A stretch of 64,000 nucleotides of DNA, from the NCBI RefSeq assembly GCF_000349945.1, contig NC_020516.1:3286001-3350000 (forward strand), read 5' to 3'. The stretch's first letter is position 1, and every line of letters begins with the position of its first letter. The DNA comes from Azoarcus sp. KH32C. GTDB taxonomy: Bacteria > Pseudomonadota > Gammaproteobacteria > Burkholderiales > Rhodocyclaceae. Positions 56,500 to 64,000 of the stretch are shown here, piece by piece. Position numbers and translations under genes: made by a program. The notes beneath the pieces are model-generated. The model saw only the letters and a list, made by a program, of their open reading frames with translations, made no database searches and was not told the origin of the DNA.

Positions 56500-57225
56500 T
56501 CACAGCGCCGCCCCGCAACACTTCTTGTACTTCTTCCCGCTTCCGCACGGACAGGGGTCGTTGCGACCGACTGCCGCGGCCGCCGGCCGCGCGGGTTCGT
56601 CGATCGACAGGAGCTCGATCTCGCCTCGACCGACCTCGCGCCACTGCGCGATGATTCCACTGATTCCATCGACCGCAGACTGCAACCACGCGAGCCGCTG
56701 CTCCTCGTTGGCTTGCGCCGCGGCCTCGTCCATCCAGGGCGCGATCAGCGCGTCCAGATCGGCGCGCACCTTCTGCACCGTCACCTCGGGGATGCCGGCC
56801 TCCCAGTCCGCCGCCCACAGTTCCAGCCCCTGCGCGAAGCCGTCGATCCACTCCTCGCCGATCGCCGGCGAATCGCCCTCGCTCGACGCGTAGCAGAACG
56901 GCTCCCAGCCTTCGGGTTCGCCGATCGTCGTCGCCAGTTCGTTGTAATAGCGCCGCACAAGGCGAATCGCGCGCTGCATCTGGCTGCCGGAACCGAAGGA
57001 CACTTCATCCCCGTGAGCCGACCACACGCACGGCAGCCAATCCTCCGGCTCGATGCGGTCTGGCGAACTCAGCACGGCGGCCAGAAAGCCGTCGAGCATT
57101 TCCAGGTTCATGCAGTCCTCGGGCACCACGTCCGAAGTCAGCAGCTCCTCCAGCGCCTCGAAATCCTCGTCATCGAGGATATGAGGATTGGTCTCGTCGT
57201 TCATCCCGGAATCTTCGGTCGTCAT
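56500..57225 (-). CDS. UPF0149/YecA family protein with SEC-C motif
   Basis: 241 residues. Acidic UPF0149 domain (ALEELLTSDVVPEDCMNLEMLDG split, GFAQGLELWAADWE) and a C-terminal SEC-C zinc motif NDPCPCGSGKKYKKCCG as in SecA and YecA. YecA-type proteins have been linked to SecA and translation. ATG 57225 has GAGAAG upstream; earlier ATGs at 57249 and 57246 are possible. Follows the TrmB-like gene by 31 bp. Confidence 0.88.
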   Translation of the reverse strand: MTTEDSGMNDETNPHILDDEDFEALEELLTSDVVPEDCMNLEMLDGFLAAVLSSPDRIEPEDWLPCVWSAHGDEVSFGSGSQMQRAIRLVRRYYNELATTIGEPEGWEPFCYASSEGDSPAIGEEWIDGFAQGLELWAADWEAGIPEVTVQKVRADLDALIAPWMDEAAAQANEEQRLAWLQSAVDGISGIIAQWREVGRGEIELLSIDEPARPAAAAVGRNDPCPCGSGKKYKKCCGAAL

Positions 57226-57256
57226 AGTCTTCTCGTCTTCTTTCATCATGCCAATA

Positions 57257-57961
57257 TCAGCGTGCGCCAACCGGCGCGCCGGTGCAAGCGCCGTCTTCGA
57301 GATCGCACACCACACGATAGAGCGTCTGGCCGGAATCGCGATACTTGCGCTCGAACGGCGTCAGCGGCACGGGCGCCTCGAAGGTTTCGACGGCGATCTC
57401 GCGGCCGGTCACCAGCCTCAGCGCGAACGCGAACTCCTCGGCATACACCGACCAGTTGCTGCGGCACTCCAGCACCCCGCCCAGCTTCGGAATGAATGGG
57501 AAAACCGGGTGCCCGTGCCAGCGTCGCGCCACATGCCCGATCTTCGGCCAGGGGTTCGGATACAGGACATAATGCCTTGCCAGTCGCAGTCCGGCCTCGT
57601 GTGCGAGGCGCCAGTAATCGACGAGATCGGCGCGCACGAATACGAGATTGCGCGGCATCAGTGCCTCCGGATAGGGCTTGCGACGGGTCAGACGATCCTC
57701 CGACTGATCGACGCCGATCACCCAGTGGTCCGGATACGCCCGTGCGAGCTGGATGGTGCTGTGTCCGACGCCGCAGCCGGCGTCCAGGATCAGCGGCGCG
57801 ACGCGGTCCCACCCGGCGAGGCTCGCCGCGAAGGCGTCGCGGTTGTAGTCGGCGTAGGGCTTGAGGAACGGCTCCGCGAGATGTCGCAGTACCCGTCGCT
57901 CGAGCTGCTCGTGGACGCCGCCCTGGGCGCTTGCGGGAATACGTGAATTTGCGTAGCTCAT
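57257..57961 (-). CDS. TrmB-like SAM-dependent methyltransferase
   Basis: 234 residues. SAM motif DAGCGVGHSTIQLA followed by VIGVDQSEDRL, and YVLYPNPWPKIGH, which matches the TrmB signature DPWPKxRH with Asp changed to Asn; PLTPFERKYRDSG near the end also fits. It may methylate tRNA G46 or another RNA, or be a paralogue with another substrate. ATG 57961. Downstream of dusC by 35 bp. Confidence 0.85.
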   Translation of the reverse strand: MSYANSRIPASAQGGVHEQLERRVLRHLAEPFLKPYADYNRDAFAASLAGWDRVAPLILDAGCGVGHSTIQLARAYPDHWVIGVDQSEDRLTRRKPYPEALMPRNLVFVRADLVDYWRLAHEAGLRLARHYVLYPNPWPKIGHVARRWHGHPVFPFIPKLGGVLECRSNWSVYAEEFAFALRLVTGREIAVETFEAPVPLTPFERKYRDSGQTLYRVVCDLEDGACTGAPVGAR

Positions 57962-57996
57962 TGTCCAATCTTCAGTTTGGCTCCCTCGCAGCAAGC

Positions 57997-58986
57997 CTAT
58001 GCGGCCAGTGCGACCGCCTCCACCGGTATGCCATATCTTCCGAGGGCCGCATCGATCTCTCCGACCCGGGGCAGTGCGCGGATCTCCTGAAAGAGGCCTT
58101 CGGCGCCCGGATGGTTCCGCCGCAAGAGGTTGAGCCACTGTTTCAGGCGACCCGGCGCAAACCGCGGTGCGAGCTTGCGCTGCACGCGCCACCAGAACAA
58201 GGCAAGCAAGGGCTTCAGAGCTTCCCACTCGGCTTCGCGATCGGGTTCTCCGGACGGCGTCCCCTCTGCCTTACGACGAATCCGCGTCGCGAGGAATGGG
58301 TCGGCGACCGCGCCGCGTCCGAGCATCACGTCCGCGACTCCGCTGACCTCGCGGCAGCGCATCCAGTCGGCCTCGCTCCACACCTCGCCGTTCGCAACGA
58401 CTGGGATTGAAACCGCATCGGCGACCAGGCCGACCCATTCCCAATGAGCCGGCGGCCGATACCCCTCGGACTTGGTCCTGGCATGGACGATGAGCTCATC
58501 GACGCCCCCGGCAGCGAGCGCCCGCGCGCACTCGACGGCCCTGCCCTTGTCCGCAATGCCGAGCCGCATCTTGGCAGTGAACGGCAAGGAGCGCGGGACG
58601 ACGGCGCGCACGGCGGCTGCGATGTCGTGCAGCAGATCGGGTTCATCCAGAAGCGCCGCGCCGCCGCGATGGCGATTCACGGTGGGCGCCGGACAGCCGA
58701 AATTCAGATCGATGCCCGGGGGCGCCAGCGCCAGCAGATGCGCCGCGTTTTCGGCGATGCAGGACGGATCGGAGCCGAGGAGCTGGAGCCGCACCGCAGT
58801 GCCGGCCGCCGTGCGTCCGCCGGTGAGCAACTCGGGACACAGGCGGCTGTAGAACCGATGCGGCAAGAGCGTGCCGGATACGCGCATGAATTCGCTGACC
58901 GCCCAATCGTAGACGGCCGCGCGCGTCAGAACGTCCCGCAGGACATCGTCGAGCAAGCCCTCCATCGGCGCGAGAATCAGGCGCAA
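57997..58986 (-). CDS. dusC: tRNA-dihydrouridine synthase DusC
   Basis: 329 residues. LAPMEGLLDDVLRDVLTR start, DLNFGCPAPTVNRHRGGAALL with the catalytic Cys, FTAKMRLGI, ELIVHARTKSEGY and VVANGEVW are DusC-type motifs. Reduces U16 in tRNA using FMN and NADPH. Heads a minus-strand run (dusC, TrmB-like, UPF0149, two YkgJ). Confidence 0.93.
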   Translation of the reverse strand: MRLILAPMEGLLDDVLRDVLTRAAVYDWAVSEFMRVSGTLLPHRFYSRLCPELLTGGRTAAGTAVRLQLLGSDPSCIAENAAHLLALAPPGIDLNFGCPAPTVNRHRGGAALLDEPDLLHDIAAAVRAVVPRSLPFTAKMRLGIADKGRAVECARALAAGGVDELIVHARTKSEGYRPPAHWEWVGLVADAVSIPVVANGEVWSEADWMRCREVSGVADVMLGRGAVADPFLATRIRRKAEGTPSGEPDREAEWEALKPLLALFWWRVQRKLAPRFAPGRLKQWLNLLRRNHPGAEGLFQEIRALPRVGEIDAALGRYGIPVEAVALAA

Positions 58987-59126
58987 CAGCTACTCCCGGC
59001 AAAAGGGGTCGATTGTAAGGGTAATTGACAGCGCCCGCACTTGCCTTCCGGGTGGTCATAGTCGATAATTGCATGTTCTCACCCCTGGGCGGCCACATTC
59101 ACCGCCCGCTTGTAAAAGGAATGACC

Positions 59127-59345
59127 ATGAAAGCGGATATCCATCCCAATTACAAAGAAGTGGAAGTGACCTGCTCCTGCGGCAACACCTTCACGACCCG
59201 CTCGACGCTTGGCAAGCCCGCCCTGCACGTCGAAGTGTGCGCTTCGTGCCATCCTTTCTGGACTGGCAAGCAGAAGATCGTCGACACCGCCGGCCGTGTC
59301 GAGCGCTTCCGCCAGAAGTACGGCAACGTCCAGCGCGCCAGCTAA
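59127..59345 (+). CDS. rpmE: 50S ribosomal protein L31, zinc-binding form
   Basis: 72 residues. MKADIHPNYKEVEVTCSCG and VEVCASCHPFWTGKQK give the four-cysteine C+ type that binds zinc. AAAGGA (59115-59120) favours ATG 59127 over ATG 59121. Single gene with its own terminator. Confidence 0.97.
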   Translation: MKADIHPNYKEVEVTCSCGNTFTTRSTLGKPALHVEVCASCHPFWTGKQKIVDTAGRVERFRQKYGNVQRAS

Positions 59346-59364
59346 GACTGCGCACTGCTATCGC

Positions 59365-59391
59365 AAAAAGGCAGCTTCGGCTGCCTTTTTT
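59365..59391 (+). terminator. rpmE intrinsic terminator
   Basis: AAAAAGGCAGC, loop TTCG, GCTGCCTTTTTT: an 11-bp stem with a stable tetraloop and T run, 20 bp after the rpmE stop. Confidence 0.95.
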
Positions 59392-59552
59392 GTTCCCTGC
59401 GGTTGTTCCGCGCTCTCGCCGCGCCAGCTCGCTGATTTTGACGGCGGCGAGGCTGTTTGCGCGACGCAACAACGGCGCCCGGCAGTCTCTTTGCCGGCTA
59501 GAATTCGCTCCTGACGATCGCTCCTGCTTGCCCTTGCGCGTGGGCAAATGAC

Positions 59553-61220
59553 ATGACTGGTGAAAACCGAACCCCTTCGCCGTTGCAACGCCACATTTTC
59601 GGACCGGCCGGACTCGCGCTGCTGATCGGCCTGTACCTACTCACCGGCCTGATCGGACACGATCCCTGGCGCGGCGACGATGCACGCTATTTCGGCCCCA
59701 TCTTCGAGATGCTGCGGGGCGAGCACCTGCTGTTCCCGTCGATCGGCGGGCAGCCGTCAACGGACTTCCCCCCGCTCTACTATTGGACCGGCGCCCTTCT
59801 CGCACGCCTGGCCTCGCCCTTCCTTCCGCTTCACGACGGCGCACGCCTCGCCACCACGCTCTACACAGCCTTGGCGATCTTCTGGATCGCCCGGGCCGCG
59901 GCACGGCTATATGGACGCCAGACCCGCACTCCTGCCGCGCTGCTGACGCTCGGCACCTTGGGACTCGTGCTGCACGCCCATGAAACCCAGCCGATGATCG
60001 CACTGATGTCGATGCAGGCGATGACGCTCGCAGGCCTTTCGCTCGTCCCCGCCCGACCGGCACTGGGCAGCCTTCAGGCCGGCGCGGGCGCGACGCTCGC
60101 CTTCCTCGCCGGCGGCGCACCCGGTGTCATCCTGACGATCCCGCTGTTCCTCATCGTCGTGACGGCGAGCCCGGAGTGCCGCAACCCTCGCGCGAGCGGC
60201 GGTCTCATCCTTGGCCTGAGCATCGCCATCGTCACCTCGGCCCTGTGGCCGCTGCTGCTTCATTATCAGACTCAGGAACTCCTCGAGCTCTGGTGGCGCA
60301 ATGAATGGCTGGATCTATTGTCCGATCCGCTGGGCGCCGCCGACATCGGTCGCTTCACCAAGGCTTTCAGTTGGTTTGCCTGGCCGCTGTGGCCGCTTGC
60401 CCTGTGGTCGCTGTGGCGCATGCGTCGACGGCTGCTGAGCATCCCCACACTCCTGCCGATCTGCGAACTCGCACTCGTCCTGCTGTGGATCGTCCTGAAC
60501 GGCAACGTCAGCCCGACGGCATTGCTCCCCCTGATTCCGCCGCTGGCGTTGCTTGCGGCGGGCGGGATCCCGAGTCTGCGTAGAGGTGCCGCGAACGCGT
60601 TCGACTGGTTCGCCGTGATGACCTTCGGCGTCTTCGCGATCCTCGCGTGGATTGCCTGGAGTGCGCAGGTGTTTGCCTGGCCACCCGGGCTCGCGCGCCA
60701 CCTGACGCGGGTCGCCCCCGATTTCACGCTCCGCGATCCGTCGGTGACTGCGCTCGCAGGCGGCGCGATTACCCTGCTGTGGATCCTCATCGTCTGGCGG
60801 CTGCCCCGCTCGATCGATCGCGCCCCGGCAAACTGGGCCATCGGCATGACGATGCTGTGGTGCCTGACGATTGCCCTGCTCAAGCCTTGGTTCGAGCACG
60901 ACCGCAGCTACCGCCCGCTCGCCAACTCGCTGGCGATCGCGCTGGCCGGCGAGCGCACCAGCTGCGTCGCCGGTCTGAACGTGACGCCGAGTCAGCGGGC
61001 CTCGTTGCACTACTTCGCGAACATCGAGATCGAAAAAGTGACCGGCAATACGACACCCTGCAGCTTCCTGCTGGTCGTCGACGATCACCCCTCCAACGGC
61101 GTCCGACCGACGGCCGAATGGCAGCAGATCTGGGAATTCAGGCGCGGCGGAGGCAAGCAACTCGAGACCTTCCGCCTCTACCGACGCGAAAGAGACGCCG
61201 GCATTTCACATCTTGAATGA
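59553..61220 (+). CDS. ArnT-like membrane glycosyltransferase
   Basis: 555 residues with about twelve membrane spans. DPWRGDDARYFGPIFEML has the Asp pair of the first periplasmic loop in GT-C/ArnT enzymes, and PSTDFPPLYYW follows. Such enzymes move a sugar from undecaprenyl phosphate to lipid A or another acceptor in the periplasm; acceptor unknown. Convergent with orn. Nothing else was seen between the rpmE terminator and its ATG. Confidence 0.85.
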   Translation: MTGENRTPSPLQRHIFGPAGLALLIGLYLLTGLIGHDPWRGDDARYFGPIFEMLRGEHLLFPSIGGQPSTDFPPLYYWTGALLARLASPFLPLHDGARLATTLYTALAIFWIARAAARLYGRQTRTPAALLTLGTLGLVLHAHETQPMIALMSMQAMTLAGLSLVPARPALGSLQAGAGATLAFLAGGAPGVILTIPLFLIVVTASPECRNPRASGGLILGLSIAIVTSALWPLLLHYQTQELLELWWRNEWLDLLSDPLGAADIGRFTKAFSWFAWPLWPLALWSLWRMRRRLLSIPTLLPICELALVLLWIVLNGNVSPTALLPLIPPLALLAAGGIPSLRRGAANAFDWFAVMTFGVFAILAWIAWSAQVFAWPPGLARHLTRVAPDFTLRDPSVTALAGGAITLLWILIVWRLPRSIDRAPANWAIGMTMLWCLTIALLKPWFEHDRSYRPLANSLAIALAGERTSCVAGLNVTPSQRASLHYFANIEIEKVTGNTTPCSFLLVVDDHPSNGVRPTAEWQQIWEFRRGGGKQLETFRLYRRERDAGISHLE

Positions 61221-61255
61221 CGCGGGCCGGCGCTACCGGCCCGCGCGCCTATCGA

Positions 61256-61807
61256 TCAGCCCTGCAGGCGCAGGAAATTGTCCCGGTAGTGGCGCAGTTC
61301 GTTGATCGATTCGTAGATGTCGGACAGCGCTTCATGCTTGCCCGCCTTCTTGACCCCCTGGTAGACCTCGGGTCGCCAACGGCGGGCCAGCTCCTTCAGC
61401 GTCGAGACGTCGAGGTTGCGATAGTGGAACCAGGCCTCGAGCTGCGGCATGTAGCGGGCCATGAAGCGCCGATCCTGGCAGACCGAATTGCCACACATCG
61501 GCGAAGTGCGTGAAGGCACGTATTCTTGCAGGAATGCCAGCATCCGCGCCTCGACCTCCGCCTCGCCGAGGATCGAGGTCCGCACGCGCTCGGTCAACCC
61601 CGACTTGCCGTGGGTATTCTTGTTCCAGTCGTCCATGCCGTCGAGCACGGCATCGGGCTGGTGCACGGCCAGCACCTGCGCTTCGGCCACCGTGTTGAGC
61701 TGCGAATCGGTGATGACGATCGCAACTTCGATGATGCGGTCGCGATCCGGCTCGAGCCCGGTCATCTCCATGTCCAGCCAGATGAGGTGATTCTGATCCT
61801 GTGCCAT
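61256..61807 (-). CDS. orn: Oligoribonuclease
   Basis: 183 residues. DEDDh exonuclease with all motifs intact: WLDMEMTGL, CGNSVCQDRRF, YRNLDVSTLKEL and KKAGKHEALSDI. Degrades short RNA and the pGpG made from cyclic-di-GMP, which matters given the three cyclic-di-GMP proteins in this window. Divergent from the M48 peptidase across 77 bp. Confidence 0.97.
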   Translation of the reverse strand: MAQDQNHLIWLDMEMTGLEPDRDRIIEVAIVITDSQLNTVAEAQVLAVHQPDAVLDGMDDWNKNTHGKSGLTERVRTSILGEAEVEARMLAFLQEYVPSRTSPMCGNSVCQDRRFMARYMPQLEAWFHYRNLDVSTLKELARRWRPEVYQGVKKAGKHEALSDIYESINELRHYRDNFLRLQG

Positions 61808-61884
61808 AATCCTTCGATCCGCTCAAGCAAAGGCGCGATTGTGGCACAGATGGCCATGCCGACGCGCTCCCCCAGATCCCGCTG

Positions 61885-63141
61885 ATGTCCCCCCAAGCCT
61901 TCTCGACTCTCTTCCTCTTCGCCGTCGCCGTGACGCTCCTGGTCAAGCTGACCCTGATGGTCCGCCAGTTCCGTCATGTGCGAGCCCATCGCGACCACGT
62001 CCCATCCCCGTTTGCCGAGACGATCAGCGCCGACGCGCACCGGAAGGCGGCGGATTACACTTGCGCCCGCATGCAGCTCGCGATGATCGACGTTCTTACC
62101 GGAGCCCTCTTCGCCGTCGCGCTAACCTGCGGCGGCCTGCTCCTCGCGATCCATCAAGGCCTGGGCAAACTGTTGGAAGCCGGCAGCCTCGCTCATGGCG
62201 TCGCGCTGCTGGCAGCCTTGGGGATACTCAGCTGGCTGGTCGAACTGCCGTTCTCGCTCTACCGCACGTTCGTCATCGAAAAGCGCTTCGGGTTCAATCG
62301 CATGACAGCTGCGCTATACGCCGCAGATGTAGCCCGTGAAGCGGCCCTTGCCGCAATCATCGGGCTGCCCGTGCTGGCCGCCGTGCTGTGGCTGATGCGC
62401 GCAACGGGGGCGAACTGGTGGCTCTGGGTGTGGCTCTTCTGGCTGGGCTTCAATCTGCTCGCACTGTTCGTCTGGCCGACCTTCATCGCCCCGCTCTTCA
62501 ACAAGTTCACGCCGCTCGCCGACGAAGCACTGAAGACCCGGGTCGAGAACCTGCTCGCGCGCTGCGGCTTCCGCTCCCGCGGACTCTTCGTGATGGACGG
62601 CTCGCGCCGCTCCGCACACGGCAATGCCTACTTCACGGGCTTCGGCGCCGCGAAACGGATCGTGTTCTTCGATACCCTCCTCGACAAGCTCAGCGTGGAG
62701 GAAGTGGAAGCGGTGCTGGCCCACGAGCTCGGGCATTTCCACCACCGGCACATCTGGAAGCGGCTCGCCGCGCTCGCGGCAATGAGCCTTTCGATGCTCT
62801 GGCTGCTCGGCTGGCTGATGACCCAGCCCTGGTTCTTCGCCGGCCTCGGGGTCGCTCCGGACGCCGCCGATACCGCGACGGCGCTGGCACTCTTTGCCAT
62901 CGCGCTGCCCTTTTTCACCTTCCCGGTCGGACCGCTGATGAGCCACTGGTCCCGCGTACACGAATTCCAGGCCGACGCCTATGCGGCACGCCAGACGCGC
63001 GCCGACGACCTCGCCCACGCGCTCGTCAAGCTCTACCGCGACAACGCGTCGACGCTGACCCCGGATCCGCTGTATTCGCAGTTCTTCGACTCCCACCCAC
63101 CCGCCGCGCTGCGCCTCGCACGTCTGCTGCAGAACCATTGA
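61885..63141 (+). CDS. M48 family metallopeptidase (Ste24-like)
   Basis: 418 residues, seven or so membrane spans, with zinc motif LAHELGHFHHRHIWK near residue 278 and the third ligand in HEFQADAYAARQ. CAAX-protease/HtpX relative in the inner membrane, probably in envelope quality control. Followed at 13 bp by rsgA, a common pair in betaproteobacteria. Confidence 0.93.
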   Translation: MSPQAFSTLFLFAVAVTLLVKLTLMVRQFRHVRAHRDHVPSPFAETISADAHRKAADYTCARMQLAMIDVLTGALFAVALTCGGLLLAIHQGLGKLLEAGSLAHGVALLAALGILSWLVELPFSLYRTFVIEKRFGFNRMTAALYAADVAREAALAAIIGLPVLAAVLWLMRATGANWWLWVWLFWLGFNLLALFVWPTFIAPLFNKFTPLADEALKTRVENLLARCGFRSRGLFVMDGSRRSAHGNAYFTGFGAAKRIVFFDTLLDKLSVEEVEAVLAHELGHFHHRHIWKRLAALAAMSLSMLWLLGWLMTQPWFFAGLGVAPDAADTATALALFAIALPFFTFPVGPLMSHWSRVHEFQADAYAARQTRADDLAHALVKLYRDNASTLTPDPLYSQFFDSHPPAALRLARLLQNH

Positions 63142-63154
63142 AATCCATCCATCC

Positions 63155-64000
63155 GTGACTCGCCCCCATTCCGGCCACAAAAGTGACGTAACCTTGAATG
63201 GGGTCATCACAGCCGCATTCGGTCGCCAATACGAAGTCGAAGTCGCCGTCGGCGACAGCATCGCGGCAAAATCGGACCAGCCCGCAAGACTGCAGTGCTA
63301 CCCGCGCGGCAAGAAGAGTGTGTTTGCCTGCGGCGACGAAGTGGAAATCGTCGCGAACGGCAAAGACCAAGGGGTCATTACACGACTCTGCGAACGCCAG
63401 AACCTGCTCTGGCGCTCGGACGCATTCCGCGAGAAGCTGATCGCGGCCAACCTGACCCAGATCGTGATCGTCACGGCGACCGAGCCGGACTTTTCCGATC
63501 TGCTCATTTCGCGCTGCGTTGCGGCAGCGGAGAGCCAGCACATCAAGGTGCTGATCGCCCTGAACAAGGCGGACCTCACCGGCCTGCTACCGGCCGCCCG
63601 CCGACGGCTCGAAACCTATTCGCGCCTGGGCTATCGCGTGATCGAACTCAGTGCGCGTGGAGGCGCCGGCGAATTGCGCCCCTTTTTGGCCGGGGAGCGG
63701 AGCATCTTCGTCGGACAGTCCGGCATGGGCAAGTCGACGCTCACGAATGCGCTGATCCCGGAAGCCCAGGCGGCGACGCGCGAGATCTCGGAAGCGTTGA
63801 ACAGCGGCAAACACACGACGACCTTCGCCCGCCTCTATCGGCTCGACGGCGGCTGGCTGATCGACAGTCCCGGCCTGCAAGCCTTCGGGCTTGCACATCT
63901 GAAGCCCGACGAGTTGCTCGCGGGCTTCGTCGAATTCCACGATCACCTCGGAAAATGTCGCTTCCGCGACTGTATGCACGAAGCAGAGCCGGGCTGCGCC
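63155..64000 (+). CDS. rsgA: Small ribosomal subunit biogenesis GTPase RsgA (3' end beyond window)
   Basis: The first 282 residues are present. OB fold, circularly permuted GTPase motifs (ALNKADL; FVGQSGMGKSTLTNAL; IDSPGLQAFG) and the start of the zinc motif (CRFRDCMHEAEPGC). Matures the 30S subunit. The start is GTG 63155 without a clear ribosome site, so coupling to the upstream peptidase gene is possible; a TTG at 63194 is an alternative. Confidence 0.93.
   Translation, partial: MTRPHSGHKSDVTLNGVITAAFGRQYEVEVAVGDSIAAKSDQPARLQCYPRGKKSVFACGDEVEIVANGKDQGVITRLCERQNLLWRSDAFREKLIAANLTQIVIVTATEPDFSDLLISRCVAAAESQHIKVLIALNKADLTGLLPAARRRLETYSRLGYRVIELSARGGAGELRPFLAGERSIFVGQSGMGKSTLTNALIPEAQAATREISEALNSGKHTTTFARLYRLDGGWLIDSPGLQAFGLAHLKPDELLAGFVEFHDHLGKCRFRDCMHEAEPGCA

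Overview
The window is high-GC bacterial chromosome. Its gene content points to a facultatively anaerobic, aromatic-degrading betaproteobacterium of the Rhodocyclales (Azoarcus/Aromatoleum/Thauera type). The signs are a benzoate-CoA-ligase-like gene next to a tungsten aldehyde oxidoreductase and a complete Rnf operon, the beta-proteobacterial order tig-clpP-clpX-lon-hupB-tRNA-Val, the hom/thrC/alaA block, and the orn-M48 peptidase-rsgA order. The genus is inferred from content and context; no search was run.

Layout. (1) 1-9.6 kb: a CoA ligase cut by the window edge (minus) is divergent from a plus-strand operon of an aldehyde:ferredoxin oxidoreductase carrying a fused C-terminal MoaD-type sulfur carrier, then rseC-rnfABCDGE-rnfH. 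A perfect FNR-type box lies between the two transcription units. (2) 9.6-16.4 kb, minus: arfB, tRNA-Val(UAC), hupB, lon, clpX, clpP and tig, a protein quality-control block. (3) 16.7-21.5 kb, plus: the prkA-yeaH-ycgB stress operon. (4) 21.6-30.5 kb: NAD(P)HX repair enzyme, an HD-GYP protein, an unusual three-gene minus operon (GGDEF/EAL protein, outer-membrane barrel, secreted cupredoxin), an EamA exporter and nadC. (5) 30.6-35.4 kb: thrC, hom and alaA on the minus strand, then an Mth938-type gene. (6) 35.5-45.9 kb, plus: Bcp peroxiredoxin, PIN-PhoH ATPase, then a signalling cluster of a cNMP/CBS/DUF294 protein, a degenerate DEDDh exonuclease, an NlpC/P60 hydrolase, a symporter-histidine kinase of CrbS/CbrA type and an HD-GYP response regulator. 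(7) 45.9-51.2 kb: bacterial NHEJ (MerR-TPR regulator, Ku, LigD) divergent from a DUF72 gene. (8) 51.2-59 kb: acnB, then small metal-binding and RNA-related genes (YchJ, S4, Ap4A phosphorylase, two YkgJ, UPF0149, TrmB-like, DusC). (9) 59-64 kb: rpmE, an ArnT-like glycosyltransferase, orn, an M48 peptidase and rsgA (cut by the window end).

How parts may work together. The first operon would couple oxidation of an aldehyde (or reduction of an acid) at a tungsten cofactor, through ferredoxin, to the Rnf ion pump and the NADH pool, probably induced without oxygen. The DUF294-to-HD-GYP cluster looks like a nutrient-sensing relay in which a transporter-like kinase feeds a cyclic-di-GMP phosphodiesterase. 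Together with two further cyclic-di-GMP proteins at 23-28 kb, the window is rich in this signalling. I see no insertion sequence, prophage, CRISPR array or rRNA.
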